Below are positions 12,661 to 23,545 of a stretch of DNA of 64,000 bases, piece by piece. Within the stretch, counting starts at the first letter, position 1. The number at the start of each line of letters is the position of its first letter. The translations under genes were made by a program, and so were the position numbers. Origin of the DNA: Arachis hypogaea (taxonomy: Eukaryota > Streptophyta > Magnoliopsida > Fabales > Fabaceae); the NCBI RefSeq assembly GCF_003086295.3, contig NC_092048.1, positions 37,138,425-37,202,424 on the forward strand. The letters run 5' to 3'. The notes below the pieces were generated by a model. That model made no database searches, had not been told where the DNA came from, and saw only the letters and a list, made by a program, of their open reading frames with translations.

Positions 12661-13945
12661 GGCAGTGATTCCAGAAGAAAACTATAAAGTATCATATATC
12701 GTTGGAAAGCTCTAGAAGTTAGCTTTCTATTGCTATTAAAACCGCATCAATTGGACCTTTATAGCTCAAGTTATACTCGTTGAAATGCACGGAGGTCAGG
12801 GTTGACAGCATCTGCTATCCTTTCTTCGTCTTTGCACATGACTCTGCCAAATTCGCCTAAAATTCATCTAAAATCGTATAAATATCACAAAAACTCAAAG
12901 TAGTATCCAAAGATAAATTTTTGCACTAAAACATAGTAAAACTTAATAAAATCTAACTAAAAATAATGTAAAAATAACTAGAAAAATGGTATAAGATGCT
13001 CACGCATCACTTGATAATATAGAATTTGCCGTAGCCAAGTGTAAATTGGCAATGATATTTTTCTCCATCTCTTTCCACTTGTCATCAGGAGTGCCGGTAG
13101 GCCTGCATTCTATTAGTTATAAGCAATTCTTCTTTCTTACAATTGCCTTGATCTTTAAGTTTCAAAGGAAAAAGTTATTTGACTATTTCCGTTGAAGTTC
13201 TCGATCTTAAATTTTGTTGCCATAGTTCTGGCACCAACTTGCTCTTTCTAGAGAAAGATTAAGAATCTAAAACTCTGATACCACCGTTAGAAACCATAGT
13301 TAATAGAGATAAAATAACACAACGATAGATGGAACAAAACAAGAATATAGACAATAGTGAAAATAATATGACAAAGTAGTGAAATTATAATCTCTCACAA
13401 TACATAGAGAAGTCTATATACTCTCTTACGTATTATGGAAATTCATACAAAGGAATTACACATATGAGAGACGTTACTATTTTTCTCTCTAAGTTTCACT
13501 CACTAATTTTATGCAAAACATGGCATATATTATCAAATTCCTTAACCCCTAGTATTTTGTGGAGGTGTATATTTGGTTTACAAGTTGATCAAGTTGTGTA
13601 CAAATTGCATAAGTGTGTGTACTAGAGTCTTCTTTGACATTCATCTTTATCAAGTTCTATGATAAGTTGATAAATATCAACTTATGTAACAACTCATTCT
13701 TTGATTAAGTCAAATATTGACTAAACTAACTTATTTTCAAATTGTAAATTTTGACTAAAACTTTGACTATACAAGTTGGACAACTTACAAGTAGTTTCAT
13801 GAGTCTTCTATTTTGATAAAAATCATTTGTATCATATTTGATTTTAGACAAAGCTTAAATTCTATAATGTTTGTTCTTTAATTTTCTTGAAACTTCATCA
13901 TACTCTACTTGCATTACTTGTAACCTCTAGCCATTTTTGTTGACT

Positions 13946-14150
13946 TCAAATCAAAAGAAGAATTTTACTTCTTTTTTTCACATGACTTAACCATCCTACC
14001 AAGCTAACATCAACGGAAATATGACTTGGATCAATTGATCGATGTCGGGTGATTAACTCCAGAAGCATTACTCCAAAGGAGAAAACATCTATTTTTTTGT
14101 TAGTATTCCACTTGAAGCGTATTCTGGAGCCAGATACTTGCAGTAGCAAT
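13946..14150 (-). pseudogene. Receptor-like kinase fragment (PERK-like), frameshifted
   Basis: Minus-strand translation gives the activation-segment end and subdomain IX of a plant receptor-like kinase: YLAPEYASSG (APE motif), a frameshift in an A run at about 14093-14099, then DVFSFGVMLLELIT and a PIDPSH...DVSLVGWLS-like stretch. The wording is closest to proline-rich extensin-like receptor kinases (PERK). Only about 65 residues are present. No N-lobe, catalytic loop or extracellular region was found within 2 kb on either side. It abuts the copia-1 element, so it is either a gene remnant that was disrupted or a captured scrap. It is not functional. Confidence 0.7.
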
Positions 14151-16516
14151 TTTAATTTTGTTCTTGCTTTTGGATCATAACAAACTACGTAGTAAGTTCA
14201 ACTTAGTTCTTACCCTACAGTTTCCATCACTCTAGTGTAAACATCTATTTTTTCCTTATTTTTCCAGTAAAAAATATTTATTTTTTTCAAATAACTGTTT
14301 AAAATGTTTACCCTTATCATTAGCTTTTTTTAATCATGTTTAATACAAAGTAACTCAAAATTAAAGTTCTTCTAGAAAAATCAGGTGTCCACCGAAAGAG
14401 TCTATGGGTGAATCTTAAGAGTCACTGAAATTATTCTATTTTTTGTTGCTTTTAATAGAGTAAACAAAAAATTAACTATTTGATATTTTTGTCAAGCAAA
14501 ATTCAGTTTTTATAAATACAATATTAATTTTGTTTTTTCATCGTTAATTTTGTTAGTACCCAAAATTCTAAATCTTTGATAGTTAAAATAATGATTTATT
14601 CTTTTAAAATTTTTAAACTACAAAACGGTACATTTTTAATTTCTTTGGGTTTAGAGGGAAAAAAAAAAGAAATTATGATTAAATATCTCATATCTTTTTA
14701 AGATTCAATAAAATATAAATTAAATTAAATTTATTTTATTTTATTGTCTACTTATTTACTACTTGTGTGTTTGCTAACCAGCATTAGGTTAGAAAAAAGG
14801 AATCAATGTTTTTGGAAAGGAATTGGCGCATGAATCGCATTTACTGAAGGAAAGTAACAGATTGCAACAGTTGATACATAAATACCACATGCATTTGTAT
14901 TGGATTACAGAAGGCATAGTTGAGGCCTGAGGGACACACACTGCCAAATGATTCTGATTCTCTGAGTTTCAAGTAGGTGTCTCACAGGAAAGGGGGCTTG
15001 GAATTTGGAATCTGCCGCTGCATTTTTACTAATATGGAATCTCCTGTTCAGTAACACTTGTTGTAGTACATTAAAAAAGAGTTTAATTAATATACACAAA
15101 CTAATATTATTAAGAATTTATCTATTTTGTATTTTTAGTGTATATATTAAATTTATAAATTAAAAAAAATTAATTAAAAATATAAAAATTTTTAAATTTT
15201 TAATACATTTATTCTGTATTTATTAAATAAAAACATTTAAAACTTTTCATTAATAATAAGTTTATCATATACTTTTAAAACATATATTAATTAAACCTTA
15301 TTTCTAAATGTCAGTATAAAAGAGTTTAATTAATAAATATTCTAAATTTTAAATTCTAAAAACATATATTAAAATTATTATTAATGAAAGTTTTATATTT
15401 TTATTTTAACAAATGAAAATAAATTTATTAAAAAATTAAATCTTTTAATTTTTATTATACGAATTTTTTAATTAACAATTTTGAAACACATATTAGTTAA
15501 GGGTTTAACTTACCTGTACCATAAGAGAACAAGTTAAAGTTGTTAGTAATAAAAAGTTTTAAATATTTTATTTTAATAAATACACCATAAATATATTTAA
15601 AATTTAAATTTTGCATTGTTTTTTATAAAGACTTTTTTAATTTGTAATTTTATCATATATCCTAAAAATATATGTTAGCTAAATTCATTAGTTAAAATCT
15701 GAATGGAATGATAAAACATTTATTACACCATAAATTAGCAGCAGTATCTAATGACATTTTAATATTTTCACTTTTCAGATTCTGTTGGGGAGTGCATTTT
15801 TTATTTTTTATTTTAAAAAAATAGTTTCTAAATGATTGAAGTGATAATTAAATTTAAAAAGTATTTTTCTAACCAATATTATAAAATAAAAAATAGAATT
15901 TTTCCAAAAATTATTATTGATAAAAAATATTATTTCAATAAATATATAACAAATACATTAAATATACTTTTTTATAAAAGTAATTTTTAACATAGCTAAA
16001 CACAAAAATTTTAAATTTAGTGAAAATTTAATATCAAAGTATTAGAAAACGAAGCGTGTAAACGGAAGCCTAATTAAATTTGAAGAATTAACATTGAAAA
16101 AAAAAACACAAAATATTTTATAATATAAACAAAGTTATAAATATTTATAAGTTATAAGTAAATTAAAATATTTGACTATTTATCCCTGTCTTTGACAAAA
16201 AATAGAACATTTTATAACACTCTTCTTCTAGTAATAACTATCCATTTATCCACTTTATTTCCAAATCATAGAGAAATCACAATTGATTTTGATTTCTTCG
16301 CACAAGAAAATTGAATTAAGTGTTATTGAGAGCATTACCAGTAATTGCTACGGCTAATTCAGTAATTCTCCATCATAGCATTAAGTAAATTATTAAAGTA
16401 GGAAGATCTTTACCAATAAATTGTTTTCATGTACACCACAAAAAATCAAATATCTATCTAGTTGCCCATACGAACCAACCATCTATCAATTAGTATTCAA
16501 GTGTAAATGTGTAATA
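14151..16516. other. AT-rich intergenic stretch
   Basis: No gene is recognised. 14800-15080 is a less AT-rich island without a protein match (a 64-codon minus frame at 14905-15099 is unsupported). 15080-16100 contains several copies of short motifs such as AGAGTTTAATTAAT (15074 and 15318), which suggest MITE debris whose ends could not be fixed. Confidence 0.5.
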
Positions 16517-17041
16517 TGTTGTAAAATAAAAGAGATATATAAAATAAAGATGTATAAATAGAAGACTCTAGTATTAAAATAATTAGCTCAATAATAATTT
16601 ATATATATATAATAATATTATATGTTGTATTGTGTATATATATACAAAGATAGAAAGAAGTATTAAAAATAAAGACAGAGAGAATCGCATTTGTTTATTG
16701 TTACAATCTCAATATAATAAAGATGATTAATATTGCTATTAATATTATATGTAAAGAGTAATAGAAAATAGAATTTAAAATACTTATAAAATAAAAGAAG
16801 AGAAAGAACTATAGTAGAAATATAAAGAGAAGAGTATTTGATTGTAACATAAAGAGAGAGTATTTGATTTTATTATTGTTGTGTATATTCTCTTGCCTCA
16901 GATCATGCTTTTATAGGCAAAGAGAAGTTTACTTTTCAAACTACATTTATTTCTTTCATCCTAAGAACTTGTTCTCTTCAACGTAGAAAATGGGTTGCCC
17001 ATTAAATGGACATCCATTCTTATCCTTTCCTAGTCACAACA
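16517..17041 (-). repeat. Copia-2 3' LTR
   Basis: 525 bp, TG...CA ends. It differs from the 5' LTR at six positions, four of them in the last 90 bp. The polypurine tract lies immediately to its right. Confidence 0.95.
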
Positions 17042-17247
17042 CTCCCCCTTGGATGTCCATTTAGGATTATGCCTCGTTAAAACCTTACTAAAGAAAAACC
17101 CAATGGGAAAAAAACTTTAGTGAAGGAAAAAGAGTACAAAATCCTTTGTGATGAGAACTGCCTCATTAAAAACCTTGTCAAGAAAAACCCAATGGGAAAA
17201 AAACTTGACCAAGGGAAAAAGAGTACAGTCTCTCCCTCTTGCTGACA

Positions 17248-20200
17248 TCATTTAATGTCTCGAAATCGGCGCATCCCAATCTTATGTACCAATCTTTCAA
17301 AGGAGGATTTTGGGAGTGACTTTGTAAATAAATCTGCCAGATTGTCACTTGAACGGATCTGTTGGACATCAATTGTCCCTTGATTTTGAAGGTCATGAGT
17401 GAAGAAGAATTTGGGAGAAATATGCTTTGTTCTATCACCTTTGATGTATCCACCCTTAAGTTGAGCAATGCATGTTGTATTATCTTCAAACAGGACAGTT
17501 GGAGCTATCTTATGATCAATCAGTCCACATGATGACAGAATATATTGAATCAGACTCCTCAGCCAAAAACACTCACGACTAGCTTCATGAATCGCCAGTA
17601 TTTCAGCATGATTAGAGGAGGTTGCTGCAATCGTCTGTTTCGTGGACCTCCATGATATAGCTGTACCACCATATGTGAACAGGTATCCTGTTTGAGATCT
17701 CCCTTTATGTGGATCAGACAAGTATTCAGCATCTGCATAGCCAACTAATTGTGACTTGGATCCATAGGGATAAAACAAACCCATATCAACCGTCCCATGA
17801 AGATATCGAAAGATTTGTTTGATTCCACTCCAATGTCTTCTGGTTGGAGAGGAACTATATCTTGCTAGTAAATTCACAGCAAATGATATGTCAGGTCGCG
17901 TATTATTAGCAATATACATTAGCGCTCCAATGGCACTAAGATATGGTACTTCAGGACCAAGGATATCTTCATTTTCTTCTTTAGGACGGAATTGATCCTT
18001 TTTCACATCTAAAGATCTTACAATCATTGGGGTACTTAATGGATGTGACTTATCCATGTAAAATCTTTTCAAGATCTTTTCTGTGTATGTTGTTTGATGA
18101 ATAAAGATCCCACTTTTTATATGCTCGATCTGCAGGCCGAGACAAAATTTAGTTCTTCCAAGATCTTTCATCTCAAACTCTTCCTTTAGAGTTTTTATAA
18201 TTGTTGGAATCTCTTCAGGAGTCCCAATGATATTTAAATCATCAACGTACACAGCAATTATAATGAATCCAGAAGCAGTTTTCTTTATGAAAACACACGG
18301 GCATATATCATCATTCTTGAAACCGTTTTTGGCCAGATACTCAGTAAGACGATTATACCACATTCGTCCAGATTGCTTTAGACCATATAAAGATCTTTGC
18401 AATTTGACTGAGTATAACCCTTGCGAATATTCATTGGATGGTTTAGATATCTTTAGTCCTTCGAGGACTTTCATATAGATATCCCGATCTAATGAGCCGT
18501 ATAAATAGGCTGTTACCACATCCATTAAATGTATATGCAGTTTATGATATGCAGATAAACTGACCAAATAACGCAATGTTATCGCATCCACTACTGGGGA
18601 ATACGTTTCTTCATAATCTATACCGGGCCTTTGTAAAAAACCTTGTGCCACAAGTCGGGCTTTATAGCGCACAACTTCATTTTTCTCATTTCGTTTTCTC
18701 ACAAATACCCATTTGTATCCAACAGGTTTTACATCTGCAGGTGTACGGACTACAGGTCCAAAGACTTCACGTTTTGCAAGTGAGTCTAATTCAGCCTTCA
18801 TGGCTGCTTCCCATTTTGGCCAATCATTTCTTTGTCGACATTCTTCGACTGATCTTGGCTCAAGATCCTTACTTTCATGCATGATATCTAATGCCACATT
18901 ATATGCAAATATTTCATTGACAATTGTCTTATTTCGGTCCCATTTCTCTCCTGTAAAAACATAATTTATCGAGATCTCGTCATTTTCACAATTTTCAGGT
19001 ACCTGAACGTCTTCTGGCGTTATATCAGAATTTTGGACAACTGCAGGTGTCTTTACTATGTCTTTTTCAACAGGAATCATATTTACCTCTTTTCTCTTTC
19101 GAGGATTTTTGTCTTTGGAACCGACAGGCATGCCACGCTTCTGGCGTGTATTTGCTTCAGTGGCTATTTGTCCTACTGGGACATCAATTCGAATTGGGAC
19201 ATTTTCCGCCCTGCCACGCTTTTGGCGTGAATTCGCTTCAGTAGCTACTTGTCCTACTGGGACATCAATTTGAATTGGGGTATTTTCCGCTGGTATATAA
19301 GATTTGGTTATCCTCTTTGTATCGGAAAATGCATCAGGCAATTCATTTGCTATTCTTTGCAAATGTATAATCTTTTGAACTTCTAGTTCACATTGCGCTG
19401 ATCAAGGATCTAAATGCATCAACGATGATGCATTCCAATTAAGTTCCTTTTCAGGAAGCTTATTCTCTCCCCCTAATGTTGGAAATTTTGATTCATCAAA
19501 ATGACAATCCGCAAACCGGGCTTTAAACACATCACCAGTTTGTATCTCAAGATACCTCACTATAGAGGGAGAATCATATCCAACATATATCCCCAATTTT
19601 CTTTGGGGTCCCATTTTGGTGCGATTAGGTGGTGCAATGGGAACATATATTGCACACCCAAATATTCTTAAATGGAAAATATTTGGCTGCTGGCCAAAAG
19701 CTAATTGTATAGGAGAGAATTGATGATAACTCGTTGGCCTCAAACGAATAAGTGCTGCGGCATGTAAAATAGCATGCCCCCAAACCGAGGTTGGGAGATT
19801 TGTTCTCATAAGCAAGGGTGTAGCAATTAATTGGAGACGCTTAATAAGTGATTCTGCTAACCCATTTTGTGTGTGAACATAAGCTACTGGATGTTCAACA
19901 CTTATTCCATTAGCCATACAATAAGCATCAAAAGCTTGGGAAGTAAATTCACCAGCATTATCAAGACGAATTGCTTTAATTGGGTTTTCTGGAAATTGTG
20001 CTTTTAATCGAATAATTTGAGCCAGTAATCTCGCAAACGCCAGGTTGCGAGAAGATAATAAGCACACATGTGACCATCTCGAAGATGCGTCTATCAGGAC
20101 CATAAAATATCTAAAAGATCCACATGGTGGATGAATAGGTCCACATATATCACCTTGAATCCTTTCTAGGAATTCAAGAGACTCAAATCCAATCTTTACT

Positions 20201-20823
20201 GGTGATGGCCTTAAAATTAACTTCCCTTGAGAACATGCAGCACAACAAAATTCACTAGTTTTAAGAATCTTCTGGTTCTTTAGTGAATGTCCATGAGAGT
20301 TTTCAATGATTCTCCTCATCATGGTTGTTCCCGGATGACCCAATCGGTCGTGCCAAGTTATGAACTCATTTGAGCTAGTAAACTTCTGGTTTACAGTGGC
20401 ATGTGATTCAGTTGCACTAATCTTGGTATAATACAACCCAGATGAAAGTGAGGGTAATTTTTCTAATATAACTTTCTTATTTGAATCATGAGTTGTTATA
20501 CATAAATACTCATGATTTCCCTCATTCATCGTCTCAACATGATATCCATTTCGGCGAATATCTTTGAAACTCAACAAGTTTCTCAGAGACTTGGTAGATA
20601 ATAGTGCATTATTTATTATAAATTTTGTTCCTCCAGGAAACAAAATTATAGCTCTTCCGGAGCCTTCTATCACATTGCCTGAGCCAATAATAGTGTTAAC
20701 ATATTCCTCTTTTGGCACAAGATGGGTAAAATATATATCACTTTTGAGAATAGTGTGCGAACTTGCACTATCCGCAAGGCATACATCTTCATTACATATC
20801 CTTGCCATTCTCTTCAAAAACAA
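17248..20823 (-). pseudogene. Copia-2 Pol polyprotein with one in-frame stop
   Basis: Order on the minus strand: protease with CLADSASSHTIL (retropepsin Asp; the usual Ser-Gly after Asp reads Ser-Ala), GAG-pre-integrase WHDRLGHPG with a CCAACSQGK zinc ligand pair, integrase core with Asp at GDICGP, Asp at IRLDNAGEF and Glu at NGLAESLIKR, then after the break RT (PVGYKWVFVRKRN, YVDDLNIIG) and RNase H (YADAEYLSDP, FEDNTTCIAQL, RTKHISPKFFF). A single TGA at 19402-19404 separates the integrase part (19402-20823, 473 aa) from the RT part (17248-19362 from its first Met, 704 aa). Both parts are in the same frame. Motifs are otherwise complete, so the copy is a recent near-intact element. Whether the TGA is read through is unknown. 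Confidence 0.92.
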
Positions 20824-21089
20824 ATAATAATAAAATGAGTAGTATGCACAGTTAAATTGAATACTTGATCAGAATTATTTTCTAAGAAACACTGTACATA
20901 AAATAATGTCATATACCAAAATTTTATTTTAAAATTTGACACAATTAATAATTTCAAAATTCATAAATATCAATATTTCATTATTTATGTACATCACATT
21001 TGAAACTTAAATACATAGAAAATAAAACTTTAACAATAAATTTTTTTTTTACATTATTTATTTACATAGATACTTCACAATTTCACATA
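20824..21089 (-). other. AT-rich spacer between copia-2 gag and pol
   Basis: 266 bp, roughly 80% A+T, with stops in all frames, between the gag TAA and the first in-frame pol codons. Its composition is intron-like. Possible donor and acceptor dinucleotides are present but no splice site can be proven. It could be a spliced intron, an untranslated linker, or a decayed gag-pol junction. Confidence 0.5.
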
Positions 21090-22061
21090 TTAAACTATTC
21101 CATCATTGATCAAATGGCTAATATTTCCTTCAGGGTCCTCAAAGAAATCAGATACATCATAATGAGTGGTGGAGTTCTCAGCATCATTTGAAACAAAATT
21201 TGTTTCCTTTCCTTTGTCGTTCTTTTTCAAAGATGCCTGGTAAAGATCGACTAGGTGCCTTGGGGTATGACAGGTACGTGACCAATGGCCCTTTCCACCA
21301 CAACGGAAACACTTCTCCTCGGTTGATTTATTCTGCCCGATATTCCTTTCTTTGTCCCACTTCTGGTGAGATCCTCTCTTTTGAACATAATTCTTTTTCC
21401 TTCCATAATTTTTCTTATTATTAAAACCTTGCCATTTACCTCTTCTGGGGTAATTTGCCACATTTACTTCAGGAAATGGGGCAGCGCCAGCTGGACGCGC
21501 TTCATGATTTTTCAATAACAACTCATTGTTGCGTTCAGCAACAAGAAGGCAAGAAATTAACTCAGAATATTTTTTAAACCCTTTCTCTCGATACTGCTGC
21601 TGCAGGAGCACATTCGAGGCATGGAAGGTTGAGAAAGTTTTCTCCAACATATCATGATCAGTTATTTTTTCCCCACACAATTTCATTCGTGAGGTGATCC
21701 GAAACATTGCAGAATTATATTCATTTATAGATTTAAAATCTTGTAAACGCAAATGCGTCCATTCATATCGGGCCTGAGGAAGTATCACCGTTTTCTGATG
21801 ATTATACCTTTCTTCAAGGTCTTTCCAATGATCTGCAGGATCTTTTAATGTAAGATATTCATTTTTCAACCCTTCGTCAAGATGACGACGGAGAAAAATC
21901 ATGGCTTTAGCTTTATCCTTCTGGGATGCATTATTTTCAGCCTTAATGGTATCTTCAAGATCCATTGAATCAAGATGGATTTCAGCATCTAATATCCATG
22001 ATAAATAATTGTTTCCAGATATATCAAGAGCATTGAATTCAAGATGAGAGAGTTTCGACAT
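21090..22061 (-). CDS. Copia-2 Gag, 323 aa
   Basis: An intact frame from the first ATG after the 5' LTR. It opens MSKLSHLEFNALDISGNNYL, typical of plant copia Gag (retrotran_gag/UBN2 fold). A basic linker follows at about residues 205-245, and then one zinc knuckle, CFRCGGKGHWSRTC (CX2CX4HX4C, about residues 252-265). Gag forms the cytoplasmic virus-like particle and binds the element RNA. It ends at a TAA, and pol starts about 230-270 bp further on in a separate frame, so Gag and Pol are not one ORF in this copy. Confidence 0.92.
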   Translation of the reverse strand: MSKLSHLEFNALDISGNNYLSWILDAEIHLDSMDLEDTIKAENNASQKDKAKAMIFLRRHLDEGLKNEYLTLKDPADHWKDLEERYNHQKTVILPQARYEWTHLRLQDFKSINEYNSAMFRITSRMKLCGEKITDHDMLEKTFSTFHASNVLLQQQYREKGFKKYSELISCLLVAERNNELLLKNHEARPAGAAPFPEVNVANYPRRGKWQGFNNKKNYGRKKNYVQKRGSHQKWDKERNIGQNKSTEEKCFRCGGKGHWSRTCHTPRHLVDLYQASLKKNDKGKETNFVSNDAENSTTHYDVSDFFEDPEGNISHLINDGIV

Positions 22062-22121
22062 AATGAAAATTTGTTACCTAAGTCTTCCTAAAAATTTGAT
22101 CAGAGTCTCGTGCTGATAACG

Positions 22122-22646
22122 TGTTGTAAAATAAAAGAGATATATAAAATAAAGATGTATAAATAGAAGACTCTAGTATTAAAATAATTAGCTCAATAAT
22201 AATTTATATATATATAATAATATTATATGTTGTATTGTGTATATATATACAAAGATAGAAAGAAGTATTAAAAATAAAGAAAGAGAGAATCGCATTTGTT
22301 TATTGTTACAATCTCAATATAATAAAGATGATTAATATTGCTATTAATATTATATGTAAAGAGTAATAGAAAATAGAATTTAAAATACTTATAAAATAAA
22401 AGAAGAGAAAGAACTGTAGTAGAAATATAAAGAGAAGAGTATTTGATTGTAACATAAAGAGAGAGTATTTGATTTTATTATTGTTGTGTATATTCTCTTG
22501 CCTCAGATCATGCTTTTATAGGCAAAGAGAAGTTTACTTTTCAAACTACATTTATTTCTTTCATCCTAAAAACTTGTTCTTTTCAACGTAGAAAATTGGT
22601 TGCCCATTAAATGGACATCTATTCTTATCCTTTCCTAGTCACAACA
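22122..22646 (-). repeat. Copia-2 5' LTR and adjoining primer site
   Basis: 525 bp, TG...CA ends. Just inside (22101-22121) the minus-strand sequence reads CGTTATCAGCACGAGACTCTG. This is the position of the primer-binding site, but it is not the standard TGGTATCAGAGC, so the primer tRNA is not assigned. Confidence 0.93.
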
Positions 22647-22910
22647 TAATATTCTTTGTTTGCATTTGTTATTTAATGTCTATTTATTTGTTCGTGAGTT
22701 GCGACACCAACTAAATAAATGGTACCTGCTTATACAAGGAATTTTTTATATAGATATTACTGGAAGTAAAAAGTAAGAATCATAAAATTATGGGTCATCT
22801 AGTGTACAGATACATTTTGGTACATATTTACAGATTTTTGTTTTTATTTGGTTGTTTATTGATTTAAAAGCGTATCACTAAAAGTGTTACTTAGAGAAAA
22901 AGTGTTACCC

Positions 22911-23126
22911 TTAATCGTTAACTTGGCTCTGATACCAATTTTTAACATTCGACTTTTCTTTCTTTTTCGAAATTAATTCTTCATATTTTACTTCAAATAA
23001 GATTATAATTTGTATAGATTCAATTGGTGGTGCAAATTTATAATCTAAAGTATTGACCATTTCTATTATTTTTCTTGTGTGATTATTTATTATTAGTCCT
23101 TGATTCTGATTTTTATAGTTTTTCAA
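22911..23126 (-). CDS. Small viral ORF containing the primer site
   Basis: About 70 codons in a frame different from the three ORFs before it, whose last stop it overlaps. The track-style start is a TTG; the first ATG is internal, about 22 codons in. The primer-binding site falls inside it near its 3' end, as in the soymovirus ORF Ib position. No domain is recognised. It may be a genuine small protein or only the remains of one. Confidence 0.45.
   Translation of the reverse strand: MKNYKNQNQGLIINNHTRKIIEMVNTLDYKFAPPIESIQIIILFEVKYEELISKKKEKSNVKNWYQSQVND
22925..22937 (-). promoter_or_regulatory. Pararetroviral primer-binding site (initiator Met tRNA)
   Basis: The complement reads TGGTATCAGAGCC, complementary to the 3' end of initiator methionine tRNA, where caulimovirids start minus-strand DNA synthesis and one strand discontinuity lies. 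It is only about 60 bp from the left edge of the viral insert and lies within the last small ORF. Confidence 0.9.
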
Positions 23127-23350
23127 TCTTGTTTTAGTTTATAATATTCTTTTTTGCATGAATTATTGTATATAAAATCTTTTATTTGTTTGTCTTTTTC
23201 TTTAATATAATTTCTCAAATCCTCAAGAACTTCTTTTATTTCTACACTTTCTGTTGTTTCTAAATATCTTTTTAATTTTTCAACTTCATTCTCCATTTTT
23301 TCTTTCAACAGTTTTAATTCTTTTAAGTCATGATATGGTTTTTCAGGCAT
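23123..23350 (-). CDS. Small viral coiled-coil ORF, 75 aa
   Basis: It starts with ATG directly after the TAA of the preceding ORF. It is rich in Lys/Glu/Leu with a heptad-like stretch (KEKMENEVEKLKRYLETTES), suggesting a coiled coil. It is in the same frame as the two ORFs upstream, so the three may be one ORF cut by two TAA codons, or three cistrons joined by stop/restart. Confidence 0.5.
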   Translation of the reverse strand: MPEKPYHDLKELKLLKEKMENEVEKLKRYLETTESVEIKEVLEDLRNYIKEKDKQIKDFIYNNSCKKEYYKLKQD

Positions 23351-23542
23351 TTATAAATTTTTTAAGTTTAATTCCAACTTGTTTATATTTATTCTTATTT
23401 CTATCCTTTTTATTATAAGGTCATCAATTTTGATCTGAAGATTATTTAATTCCCTTTTATATTCCTTTATTTTACTTTTTAATTTTTCTGCCCTTTTTCT
23501 TTTTATTTTATTTTCTGGTTTTTCAATCTTTTTATGCTTCAT
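23351..23542 (-). CDS. Small viral basic coiled-coil ORF, 63 aa
   Basis: The ATG lies one codon after the TAA of the previous ORF, in the same frame. It is very Lys-rich at the N-terminus (KRKRAEKLKSKIKEYKRELN), followed by Leu/Ile heptads. A nucleic-acid-binding or oligomerising role is conceivable but not shown. No close family was recognised. Confidence 0.5.
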   Translation of the reverse strand: MKHKKIEKPENKIKRKRAEKLKSKIKEYKRELNNLQIKIDDLIIKRIEIRININKLELNLKNL

Positions 23543-23545
23543 TAT

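Larger units (their letters stand above)
3271..13009. mobile_element. TG...CA element, probably solo LTR, inserted in copia-1 and itself interrupted
   Basis: The element starts TGGTGCATGA at 3271 and ends TCACGCATCA at 13009. It is flanked by the perfect 5-bp target duplication CTTGA (3266-3270 and 13010-13014). Removing the LARD insertion (3464-11745 with its duplication) leaves about 1457 bp with no coding capacity, primer site or internal domain. TG/CA ends with a 5-bp duplication are what LTR recombination to a solo LTR leaves. A short non-autonomous LTR element is the alternative. The GGCGTT..AACGCC word cluster is at 12500-12660. Orientation is not resolved. Confidence 0.75.
1..13940 (-). 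mobile_element. Old Ty1/copia retrotransposon (Tork/Tnt1-like), split by nested insertions
   Basis: Read on the minus strand, the order is LTR and primer-binding site (13.3 kb), gag (13.0-13.27 kb and 2.9-3.27 kb), protease/pre-integrase, integrase, RT and RNase H (left edge). The 3' part lies outside the window. A methionine-tRNA primer site (complement of TGGTATCAGAG) sits at 13273-13283. The adjoining LTR starts near 13285, where the expected TG reads CG. The reading frame is broken many times. The interval 3271-13009 is later inserted DNA, and copia sequence resumes at 13015. The outer LTR boundary near 13.9 kb is not resolved. Confidence 0.85.
16517..22646 (-). mobile_element. Complete Ty1/copia retrotransposon, 6.13 kb
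   Basis: Paired 525-bp LTRs (16517-17041 and 22122-22646), both TGTTGTAAAA...AGTCACAACA, are flanked by the perfect 5-bp duplication TAATA (16512-16516 and 22647-22651). A polypurine tract (complement of CTCCCCCTT) follows the left LTR at 17042-17050, so the element reads on the minus strand. Domain order is gag, protease, integrase, RT, RNase H, which is the copia order. I count six substitutions between the LTRs (about 1.1%), so the insertion is recent. Coding capacity is nearly whole, with one in-frame stop in pol. Confidence 0.96.
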
